Positions 1 through 4,703 of a DNA stretch of 6,275 nucleotides are shown in pieces (position 1 is the stretch's first letter; every line of letters starts with the position of its first letter). A program made the position numbers and the translations under genes. The DNA comes from a bacterium (GTDB lineage: Bacteria; Nitrospinota_A; UBA7883; JACRGQ01): assembly GCA_021815535.1 (NCBI GenBank), contig JAKAGL010000149.1, forward strand, positions 1-6,275, written 5' to 3'. Under the pieces are notes generated by a model that was not told where the DNA came from, searched no databases, and saw only the letters and a program-made list of their open reading frames with translations.

Positions 1-1
1 C

Positions 2-634
2 CCCGCACTGGCGGTGCCAATTCCCAAAAAGCCAAAAACCCGCCCGAAGGTGCTCAACGTGGACGACGCCTTTGGCATGGTGGAATCGGCGAAGGAAGAT
101 GCCCCGCGCGACCGGGCGATGCTGGAACTTTTTTACGGCTGCGGCATGCGCATCAGCGAGCTGGCGGGGCTTCGCCGCGAAAACTTCGATCCGGTCACCT
201 GCACCATACGGGTGATGGGGAAGGGGAGCAAAGAGCGGGAACTGCCGGTTGGGCGCAAAGCGTTGGAAGCGCTCACAACCTACCTGCTGAAATTGCCTGA
301 AAAAACCGGCCCTCTCTGGCCCAACAAAGATGGAAAGCCGCTGGGCGTGCGGAGCGTCTACAATGTCGTTATCAAGTATGCGCGGAAAGCCGGCGTCCCC
401 GCAGGGGTTTCTCCTCATACGCTTCGTCACACCTTTGCAACGCATATGTTGGATGGAGGCGCGGATTTGCGCTCGATACAAGAGCTGTTGGGGCATACAT
501 CGCTTGCCACCACCGAAAAATACACCCACATAGGGATAGACCACTTGATGAAAGTGTACGACGCCGCCCACCCCCACGCGCACAAAAAGGGGACGGAAAA
601 AATAGCCGCCAAACGAAAAACTCCGCTGGAGTAG
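2..634 (+). CDS. xerC: XerC-like tyrosine recombinase, C-terminal part (5' end outside window)
   Basis: This is the catalytic domain of a tyrosine recombinase that, in its family, resolves chromosome dimers at dif together with a partner Xer protein. The reading frame is open to the left edge, so the GTG at 14 is probably an internal valine; the N-terminal DNA-binding domain would lie upstream. Counting from that GTG, all expected catalytic residues are present: Arg46 in GCGMRISEL, Lys70 in MGKGSKER, His135 and Arg138 in HTLRH, His161 in LLGH, and the nucleophile Tyr170 in TTEKYTH. The C-terminal VYDAAHPHAHKK resembles the XerC ending VYDAAHPRA more than XerD. A basic tail of about 15 residues follows. 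The gene looks intact and housekeeping rather than phage-like, and nothing next to it marks it as a mobile-element integrase. XerD or an unusual single Xer remains possible without the N-terminus. Confidence 0.88.
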   Translation, partial: PALAVPIPKKPKTRPKVLNVDDAFGMVESAKEDAPRDRAMLELFYGCGMRISELAGLRRENFDPVTCTIRVMGKGSKERELPVGRKALEALTTYLLKLPEKTGPLWPNKDGKPLGVRSVYNVVIKYARKAGVPAGVSPHTLRHTFATHMLDGGADLRSIQELLGHTSLATTEKYTHIGIDHLMKVYDAAHPHAHKKGTEKIAAKRKTPLE

Positions 635-637
635 AAT
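632..637 (+). promoter_or_regulatory. -10-like TAGAAT directly before the barrel gene
   Basis: TAGAAT starts with the TAG stop codon of the recombinase gene and lies 6 bases before the ATG at 644. A transcript from it would begin at or next to the ATG. No convincing -35 box is seen 16-18 bases upstream, and a small CTCC-GCT-GGAG hairpin (621-631) sits just before it. The only Shine-Dalgarno-like GGAG (628-631) is 12 bases from the ATG, farther than usual. Taken alone this is weak; it gains weight from the same arrangement at argB and rimO. Confidence 0.4.
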
Positions 638-643
638 CGCTCC

Positions 644-1588
644 ATGCGCCCGTTGATGATACTTCTTGCGTTGATGTTCGCGGCTCCGGCATTTGGCGCG
701 GACGAGGGGAGCATCAAACGGGAATCCATGGTGGAAGCTCCCGCTTTAGCCATCCGTCCCCATCCCGAACGGCCAGCGCCGCGTATCGATCTCGATGCGC
801 GGTACATGATGCCTGCGCGGCTGGCGAATCCGGCGGCGGGGGAAAAGAACGCAAAACTTTCCCTCGCCTCGTATGGCGTGCGGGTGTCGGCCCCCGCGCC
901 GGTCGCCGCCATCGGGGGATACGCCATGTACGGCTTTCGCTACAGCCACACCGACGTTTGGCTGGCGGATTCCGCTGTTGCGAAACCGGAATACCTGCGC
1001 CCGCTTCACTCGTTCACGCTGGATGCCCGGTTCATAAAACCGGTGGATGTCGAAACCCGCTTCACCGTGATGCTGAGCCTTGGCTACCACGGCGAAGCGT
1101 CGGATTGGGGATTTGATGCCGTGCGGCTGCAAGGGGGGGTGATGTACGATACCGCGATCGGCGATCACAGCCGCATCGGCGGGGGGGTGTATTACTCGGC
1201 CGATTTCGGTACACCCTTGCCGCTGCCGCTGTTTTTTTACCAGTACGAGGGGGAGCGGCACAAATTCGATATCATCCCCCCCGCGCGGATGTTCTGGTGG
1301 ATGAAGTTTCCCGAAGCAAAGACCGAGGCGGGGCTGGGACTTGCCGTACGCGGCGACCAATTTCATGTGAACGAAGGGACCACGCTGCCAGTGAACAAAA
1401 TAAAATATTCGGCGGTAACATTCGGCCCCGCGGCAAAGTGGAAGCCTTCCGAGTCAACCACCCTTTCACTCGATATCGGCTATTCGATCTATAACCGGTT
1501 CGAGGCGTTAAACGGCGACACACTCATCAACAACCTCGCGCCGGAACACGGCTGGTATTATTCCGCCACTTTCGGCGCGCGGTTTTAG
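644..1588 (+). CDS. Outer-membrane beta-barrel protein, DUF6268-like
   Basis: This is a predicted outer-membrane protein of 314 residues. Residues 1-18 form a signal peptide (MRPLMILLALMFAAPAFG) with probable cleavage after Gly18 or Ala19. From about residue 90 onward there are repeated amphipathic stretches with alternating hydrophobic residues and glycine/aromatic turns, such as GGGVYYSADFGTPLPLP and TLSLDIGYSIYNRF. The chain ends in YSATFGARF, and a terminal Phe of this kind is the usual recognition signal for barrel assembly in Gram-negative bacteria. The wording around residues 175-240 recalls the DUF6268 family of putative barrels, whose function is unknown; this is recognition from memory. 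The gene starts 9 bases after the recombinase stop, so read-through is possible, but a -10 box overlaps that stop. Four homopolymer runs of seven bases lie between 1133 and 1282. Confidence 0.75.
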   Translation: MRPLMILLALMFAAPAFGADEGSIKRESMVEAPALAIRPHPERPAPRIDLDARYMMPARLANPAAGEKNAKLSLASYGVRVSAPAPVAAIGGYAMYGFRYSHTDVWLADSAVAKPEYLRPLHSFTLDARFIKPVDVETRFTVMLSLGYHGEASDWGFDAVRLQGGVMYDTAIGDHSRIGGGVYYSADFGTPLPLPLFFYQYEGERHKFDIIPPARMFWWMKFPEAKTEAGLGLAVRGDQFHVNEGTTLPVNKIKYSAVTFGPAAKWKPSESTTLSLDIGYSIYNRFEALNGDTLINNLAPEHGWYYSATFGARF

Positions 1589-1599
1589 CCTAAACATTT

Positions 1600-1627
1600 T
1601 TGGTTTCTTCGCGGTTGGCGGTATACT
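1600..1627 (+). promoter_or_regulatory. argB promoter, apparently leaderless
   Basis: TATACT (1622-1627) is a good -10 box, with a half-matching -35 TTGGTT (1600-1605) 16 bases upstream. The -10 ends 7 bases before the argB ATG at 1635, so transcription should start at about the A of the ATG. No AGGAGG-like sequence lies between 1605 and 1634. A leaderless mRNA is inferred. Confidence 0.55.
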
Positions 1628-1634
1628 TTGCGCT

Positions 1635-2525
1635 ATGAGCGATTTGAAGGAACTGGTTCAAAAAGCCGATATTTTGCTGGAGGCGCTTCCCTATCTGCGG
1701 GAATTCGCCGGCAAGACCATCGTCATCAAATACGGCGGCGCCGCTATGGTGCAGGATGAGCTGAAGGCCTCGTTCGCGCGCGACATCGTGCTGATGAAAT
1801 TCATCGGCATAGACCCCGTGATTGTGCACGGCGGCGGGCCGCAGATCAACAAAACGCTGGCGCGGATGGGCGTGGAATCCCGCTTTATCGAGGGGCACCG
1901 CGTCACCGACGAAGAGACGGTCAACGTGGTGGAGATGGTGCTCGTCGGCAAAGTGAACAAAGAGATCGTCGCGCTCATCAACAACGCAGGGGGCCGGGCT
2001 GTCGGCCTGAGCGGCAAGGACGGACGGCTGATAGAGGCGGATAAAAAGCTGATCTCGGTCCCAACCGCCGCCGAAAACCGGCCGGAGATCATCGACATCG
2101 GCCTCGTGGGGAAGGTGACGAAGGTCAACACCGGGATTCTTGAAACGCTTGACCGGGGGAGCTTCATCCCCGTGATCGCGCCGGTGGGGGCGGGGGCGAA
2201 CGGCGAGACTTATAACATCAACGCCGATACGGTGGCCGGCGAAGTGGCCGCTGCGTTGAAAGCCGAAAAACTGATGCTGTTGACCGATACCAACGGCGTG
2301 TGGGATGCGGATAAAAAACTGATCCCCTCGATGAACGAAAAAAAGATCAGGGAACTGATCGCATCCGGCGTCATCGCCGGCGGGATGCTGCCAAAAGTGG
2401 ATTGCTGCTTAAAGGCCATCGGCGGTGGCGTGAAGAAAACGCACATCATCGACGGGCGGGTGGTACATAGCGTATTGCTTGAGATATTCACGCGCGAAGG
2501 GGTAGGCACCCAGATCACCGCCTGA
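1635..2525 (+). CDS. argB: Acetylglutamate kinase
   Basis: ArgB phosphorylates N-acetyl-L-glutamate with ATP in the second step of the acetylated arginine pathway, in the cytoplasm. The 296 residues cover the whole amino-acid-kinase fold. Visible landmarks are Lys32 in IKYGGAAM, the glycine-rich HGGGPQI (65-71) that binds the phosphates, GHRVTDEETV (87-96), NINAD with Asn194 and Asp198, and Lys254 in GGMLPKVD. The extra N-terminal helix (about residues 1-25, ending EALPYLREF) and the C-terminal EIFTREGVGTQI are typical of hexameric, arginine-inhibited family members, so feedback inhibition by arginine is likely. The ATG start fits this N-terminal helix well. No other arginine gene is adjacent, so the gene appears to be single, with its own promoter overlapping its start. 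Confidence 0.96.
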   Translation: MSDLKELVQKADILLEALPYLREFAGKTIVIKYGGAAMVQDELKASFARDIVLMKFIGIDPVIVHGGGPQINKTLARMGVESRFIEGHRVTDEETVNVVEMVLVGKVNKEIVALINNAGGRAVGLSGKDGRLIEADKKLISVPTAAENRPEIIDIGLVGKVTKVNTGILETLDRGSFIPVIAPVGAGANGETYNINADTVAGEVAAALKAEKLMLLTDTNGVWDADKKLIPSMNEKKIRELIASGVIAGGMLPKVDCCLKAIGGGVKKTHIIDGRVVHSVLLEIFTREGVGTQITA

Positions 2526-2574
2526 TTTACAGGCGCTGATTCCGCTTATATTTCCTGTTTTCCCCTCTCGGTAG

Positions 2575-2594
2575 GGGCGGCACCCTTGCCGCCC
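2575..2594. repeat. Perfect 8-bp hairpin block
   Basis: GGGCGGCA (2575-2582) and TGCCGCCC (2587-2594) pair perfectly around the loop CCCT. The block begins GTAGGGGCGG (2571), a form I associate with dispersed intergenic repeats. It lies 50 bases after argB and might stabilise or end that transcript, but no T-run follows. Confidence 0.6.
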
Positions 2595-2660
2595 ATCGGC
2601 ACGTCGTACCAAATGGCGTCAGGGGTGATGCTGATACTGAGAGAAATGCCAGCTGAGATT

Positions 2661-2697
2661 CGGCCCGATGGGCCGATGTACCCAATGAATTGGGTAC
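2661..2697. repeat. Two tandem perfect palindromes
   Basis: CGGCCC-GAT-GGGCCG (2661-2675) is followed two bases later by GTACCCAAT-GA-ATTGGGTAC (2678-2697), a 9-bp perfect inverted repeat whose inner pair must open to form a loop. Two perfect palindromes this close suggest a mobile or selected repeat unit rather than chance. No T-run follows, so these are not terminators. Confidence 0.65.
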
Positions 2698-2713
2698 CCA
2701 CCGGGAGAGTGTG

Positions 2714-2742
2714 GTCATTCTGAGCCGTAGGCGAAGAATCTC
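2714..2742. repeat. TCATTCTGAG...GAAGAATCTC dispersed repeat
   Basis: The block contains ATTCT and AGAAT arms around GCC-GTA-GGC, giving a small interrupted hairpin. The wording TCATTCTGAGC...GCGAAGAATCTC is one I recognise as a very common intergenic repeat in many bacterial draft genomes. Its function is unknown. Confidence 0.6.
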
Positions 2743-2785
2743 TTTCCGGCTGCGGCGCAATCCGTTTTCCCCTTCGGAATTCCAC

Positions 2786-2828
2786 TCGGCTCCTCCCTTT
2801 TGAATAGGGGGGCCGGGAAGGGTTTTTT
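2786..2828. repeat. CTCCTCCCTTTTGAAT...GGGG repeat with T-run
   Basis: GGCTCCTCCCT (2789-2799) can pair imperfectly with AGGGGGGCC (2806-2814) around TTTGAA; a GGGAAGGG and a run of six T (2823-2828) follow. It resembles another common dispersed intergenic repeat of the CCTCCCTTTTGAAAGGGAGG type. It could act as a weak terminator on the plus strand ahead of the tRNA promoter, but the T-run is 8 bases past the stem. Confidence 0.45.
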
Positions 2829-2856
2829 CAACTAAAACAACGCAATAACCTAAATA

Positions 2857-2887
2857 TTGCCCGTATCTGGAAAAATAATGTTAGAAT
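2857..2887 (+). promoter_or_regulatory. Promoter of the tRNA-Ser gene
   Basis: A -10 box TAGAAT (2882-2887) lies 13 bases before the tRNA, and TTGCCC (2857-2862) is a possible -35 with a long 19-base spacer. Transcription would start near 2894, leaving a 5' leader of about 7 bases. The AT-rich sequence 2829-2881 supports a promoter. The -10 is more certain than the -35. Confidence 0.55.
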
Positions 2888-2900
2888 CTTCGCTTCTTGC

Positions 2901-2992
<92 letters not shown>

Positions 2993-2995
2993 AAT

Positions 2996-3024
2996 AAAAA
3001 CCGCTCCCATCAGGAGAGGTTTTT
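2996..3024 (+). terminator. Rho-independent terminator of the tRNA gene
   Basis: AAAAACCGCTCC, loop CATCA, then GGAGAGGTTTTT form a stem of 12 positions with one G/A mismatch (3003/3017), flanked by A and T runs, 6 bases after the tRNA. The descending arm GGAGAGG (3013-3019) is identical to the 5' acceptor strand of the tRNA. Confidence 0.85.
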
Positions 3025-3043
3025 ATCTATGGGATGGAAAAGC

Positions 3044-3138
3044 GGGGATCTGAAGCGCTCATCCGTGCCCGACAGGTGAGGGAAGGCAAGCGCGCCGGAT
3101 GCGCGTTTACGATGTGGGGCGGCCTGAGACGCCAAAGC
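3044..3138 (-). repeat. Degenerate interspersed repeat, copy A
   Basis: Read on the minus strand, 3087-3044 aligns without gaps to 6207-6250 on the plus strand, with 32 of 44 bases identical by my count; the shared core includes CCCTC, GCACGGA and GCTTCA. Further into the repeat both copies have TTTGG and AGGCC-GCC blocks and a central hairpin; in copy A this is AAGCGCGC-CGGAT-GCGCGTTT (3088-3108). The outer limits are uncertain. Confidence 0.5.
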
Positions 3139-3160
3139 ATGATGCGATGGCAATCGAGAA

Positions 3161-3177
3161 CGAATTCCCCCCTCTCC
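3161..3177 (+). repeat. Copy of the tRNA-Ser 3' end
   Basis: CGAATTCCCCCCTCTCC matches the tRNA T-loop to acceptor segment at 2970-2986 in 16 of 17 bases, in the same orientation and 191 bases downstream. The CCA is not copied (AGA follows). Direct repeats of tRNA 3' ends are what site-specific integration leaves behind, but the space between is too short for a full element, so it may be a remnant. Confidence 0.45.
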
Positions 3178-3264
3178 AGATGCACGCACAAGTGTGACCA
3201 AATCCCTTTCCACTTGTTAGCCATCTCCCTCTTCCTCCCAAAACCGCGCCTTTGTAATTATTTT

Positions 3265-3294
3265 TGGCTCTAAAATGAATAATCCCTGATAATA
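3265..3294 (+). promoter_or_regulatory. Possible promoter of the small exported gene
   Basis: TTGGCT (3265-3270) and GATAAT (3289-3294) are separated by 18 bases inside an AT-rich patch. Transcription would start near 3301, giving a leader of about 75 bases that contains a run of eight G (3332-3339). An alternative -10, TAAAAT at 3271, lacks a suitable -35. Confidence 0.35.
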
Positions 3295-3365
3295 AATGGC
3301 CAGTGGGAAGCTCTTCGGCAAGAATTGGGAAGGGGGGGGCTGCCGCACGGTAATGCATCATTTGT

Positions 3366-3370
3366 AGGAG
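3366..3370 (+). promoter_or_regulatory. Ribosome binding site that sets the start at 3376
   Basis: AGGAG lies 5 bases before the ATG at 3376. This favours that start over the in-frame ATG at 3325, which has no such site and would place a glycine-rich stretch before the hydrophobic N-terminus. Confidence 0.75.
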
Positions 3371-3375
3371 CCGGT

Positions 3376-3795
3376 ATGGGAAAAACGATTTTTTGGTTAA
3401 CGGTCGCCTCGGTTTTCTGGATTGCTTTGGTTTGTCCTTCGCCATTCCCCGCAAACAGCAGCGGGAACGTGGTCACTTCGGCCGCGTGGGCGGCAACGGA
3501 AGAATTTAGTTATCACGACGATGAAATACTGATGCACTTTTCCGAAGAAGAAAATGCGCATCATTATGCCCATCTCAGCGGGATGCTGGTTCAACTGTGG
3601 AAGGAACAAAGAAATTTCTTTAAGGTGAGAGGGAAGGGCGAAAACACCGTAGCCGCCCAAGTGGAAGACCTTTTCAACGACTCAAGCCTGGCCGCCAGCG
3701 AAGACAACTATCATGAAGCGTACGTCAGCCTGAGAAAAGTGTATGAACTGTTGAAAGGCTCTTTGGACGAAATGGGCATAAAAAACGGCAAGTAG
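3376..3795 (+). CDS. Small exported or membrane-anchored protein, function unknown
   Basis: I do not recognise this 139-residue protein. Residues 4-19 (TIFWLTVASVFWIALV) are strongly hydrophobic after a single Lys3, so it is a signal peptide or an N-terminal anchor. A Ser/Asn/Ala-rich linker follows, with a possible AWA-A cleavage site near residue 39. Cys20 follows LV and is not a proper lipobox. The mature part (about 41-139) is charged and probably mostly helical. It has two similar-looking stretches rich in acidic residues, His and Tyr (SYHDDEILMHFSEEENAHHYAHL, 45-67, and ASEDNYHEAYVSLRKVYELL, 107-126). The His cluster H47, H54, H62, H63, H66 could bind metal or haem, but this is speculation. 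The gene stands alone, with its own ribosome binding site and terminator. Confidence 0.75.
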   Translation: MGKTIFWLTVASVFWIALVCPSPFPANSSGNVVTSAAWAATEEFSYHDDEILMHFSEEENAHHYAHLSGMLVQLWKEQRNFFKVRGKGENTVAAQVEDLFNDSSLAASEDNYHEAYVSLRKVYELLKGSLDEMGIKNGK

Positions 3796-3824
3796 TTCTC
3801 ACGACGCCAACTAGCCTGCTGAAA

Positions 3825-3862
3825 AAAGGGGATCACAAACAATGTGCTGATCCCCTTTCTTT
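3825..3862 (+). terminator. Rho-independent terminator
   Basis: AAAGGGGATCA (3825-3835) pairs perfectly over 11 positions with TGATCCCCTTT (3848-3858), followed by CTTT. It lies 30 bases after the small exported gene and clearly ends its transcript. Confidence 0.85.
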
Positions 3863-3945
3863 GGAATTCCGGCTGATTTTCTTTTCTTAATGCCGACATC
3901 ATATTTTCACGATAGATAGTGACCGTCCATTAGGGGAAGGGTTGC

Positions 3946-4176
3946 ATGTCGTCAAAGCGTGGTCAGTCGGCCTGCCAGCATCTTGAAAAATTGTCCGGAG
4001 AAGCGCTTGGGGAATATCAGGGCATTATTGAAGATCACGTCCGCGGGCGCCGCGTCATTTATGCGCTTTACCTGAAGGATAGGCTCTGCTACATAGCCAG
4101 CAATTTAAAAAATCGGCTTTAGCAACACCTGAAAGACCGGCACGGTCAATCGAGGGATCGTTTCAGCATCTATTTC
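3946..4176 (+). pseudogene. Broken GIY-YIG nuclease-like gene
   Basis: An ATG at 3946, with purine-rich GGGGAAGGG just upstream, opens a 58-codon frame ending in TAG at 4120. The wording (EYQGIIEDHVRGRR, then VIYALYLKDRLCYIASNLKNRL) resembles the start of a family I recall as GIY-YIG-like, in which the segment usually reads GIYALY...LYYVGLASNLRNRL...HHLKDRH...WDRFSVYL. After the TAG the same frame continues that pattern: QHLKDRHGQSRDRFSIYF (4123-4176). This indicates a nonsense mutation. The frame also lacks the Gly-Leu expected after YI, and the GIY glycine is Val, so the active-site motif is damaged. Similarity stops at the end of convergent cutA, so the C-terminal half is missing. TAG ends the recombinase, barrel and small exported genes here, so readthrough is unlikely. 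Family assignment is from memory. Confidence 0.65.
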
Positions 4177-4502
4177 TTGACGGTAGCGTCGATCCAGTCG
4201 AGGTAGGCGGGAAGACCGGCAGTGATGGGGAGCATAATGACTTCGGGAACCTGGTAGCTGTGCAGCGACTTCACAACCGCCATCAACTGCGGAAAAAGTT
4301 CGCTGCGGGTTTTGACTATCATCTGCGTTTCTTCCGCCTTCTCTGTTTTCCCCTCCCACGTATAGATGGAGGTGATGCCGGGGATAATGGCGCAGCAGGC
4401 GGCCAGTCTTTGATCGACCAGTGCGGCGGCTATTTTTTCCGCCATTTCTTTTGACGGCGTGGTGATGAGGCAGGCGGCGTGATCGCTTACGGCGCAGTTC
4501 AT
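4170..4502 (-). CDS. cutA: Divalent-cation tolerance protein CutA
   Basis: CutA is a small trimeric protein with a ferredoxin-like fold, linked by genetics to copper and other divalent metal tolerance; its exact biochemical role is unsettled. At 110 residues it has the normal length. Recognisable family segments are LITTPSKEMAEKIAAALVDQRLAA (12-35), IIPGITSIYTWEGK (39-52), VKTRSELFPQL (63-73), HSYQVPEVIMLPITAG (81-96) and the near-terminal YLDWI (99-103). There is no signal peptide, so it is expected in the cytoplasm. Its ATG overlaps the TGA of the preceding small membrane-protein gene (ATGA), and GGAGG lies 11 bases upstream inside that gene, so translation is probably coupled. It is the last gene of the rimO operon and ends where the broken GIY-YIG-like gene fades out. 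Confidence 0.93.
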   Translation of the reverse strand: MNCAVSDHAACLITTPSKEMAEKIAAALVDQRLAACCAIIPGITSIYTWEGKTEKAEETQMIVKTRSELFPQLMAVVKSLHSYQVPEVIMLPITAGLPAYLDWIDATVKK

Positions 4503-4699
4503 TTCTTATGATCCTCCACTCGTTCGCCGGTCTTCATCACAAGGTAGTAGCCAATGTAGAATTCAAGCAGGCCGATACCGGTATCTTTCATCATCTTCCC
4601 CATATCGGGCACACCGAAGAATGAAAAAAAGGCCAGCGCCACATAGATGAATCCCAACAGCTGAAGCGTCCGCCCCAGCATGAATACCACGCCTTTCAT
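4499..4699 (-). CDS. Small two-segment membrane protein, function unknown
   Basis: This 66-residue protein has two hydrophobic segments, about residues 11-30 (TLQLLGFIYVALAFFSFFGV) and 41-55 (GIGLLEFYIGYYLVM), joined by a Met/Lys-rich loop (PDMGKMMKDT) and followed by a charged tail ending EDHKK. It is most likely a small inner-membrane hairpin protein. The start at 4699 is supported by AGGAG 7 bases upstream, within the last codons and stop of rimO; a later ATG at residue 7 lacks this. It begins 4 bases after the rimO stop and overlaps cutA by 4 bases, so it is a real, translated member of the operon. I recall similar small hypothetical proteins in other bacteria but know of no function. Confidence 0.8.
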   Translation of the reverse strand: MKGVVFMLGRTLQLLGFIYVALAFFSFFGVPDMGKMMKDTGIGLLEFYIGYYLVMKTGERVEDHKK

Positions 4700-4703
4700 T
4701 CCA

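Larger units (their letters stand above)
2526..2881. other. Gene-free stretch made of short palindromic repeats
   Basis: Between argB and the tRNA there is no credible gene. Open frames here are short, have no ribosome binding site and read through palindromes. The sequence breaks into at least four blocks, each containing its own inverted repeat, listed separately, followed by an AT-rich part (2829-2881) with the tRNA promoter. Several blocks resemble intergenic repeats scattered through many uncultured Gram-negative genomes; that is from memory. The argB terminator is not obvious: the first hairpin lacks a T-run. Confidence 0.6.
3025..3375. other. Gene-free stretch between tRNA and the small exported gene
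   Basis: I see no credible gene here. A 79-codon frame from 3034 reads through the repeat and ends in AT-rich sequence without protein-like features. The stretch holds a degenerate repeat copy (3044-3138, minus orientation), a copy of the tRNA 3' end (3161-3177), an AT-rich probable promoter (about 3250-3300), a run of eight G (3332-3339) and the ribosome binding site of the next gene. Confidence 0.6.

Noticed and set aside
2621..2650. TPP-riboswitch-like GGGGTG...CTGAGA
   Set aside because: The second half of the TPP motif (CTGATC...GCGTAGGGA) is missing, the downstream gene is a tRNA, and the segment lies inside the repeat mosaic.
2527..2785. Overlapping minus-strand frames of 67-79 codons after argB
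   Set aside because: They translate palindromic intergenic repeats (GGCCC, GTACCCAAT and TCATTCTG blocks), with no ribosome binding site.
3034..3273. 79-codon plus-strand frame after the tRNA terminator
   Set aside because: It has no ribosome binding site, begins in a degenerate repeat and includes the copied tRNA 3' end. The composition is not protein-like.
3325..3375. Longer start for the small exported protein
   Set aside because: It would add a glycine-rich lead through the G8 run before the hydrophobic segment, has no ribosome binding site, and AGGAG supports 3376.
4120..4122. Recoded TAG (readthrough or alternative genetic code) in the GIY-YIG-like frame
   Set aside because: TAG ends the recombinase, barrel and small exported genes in the same window, and the frame has further damage (lost Gly-Leu, truncation), so decay is simpler.
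4135..4147. GACCG-TGC-CGGTC hairpin as terminator of the rimO operon (minus strand)
   Set aside because: The stem is only 5 bp with three T after it, and the sequence is explained by family-like codons of the broken GIY-YIG-like gene. No convincing terminator for cutA was found.
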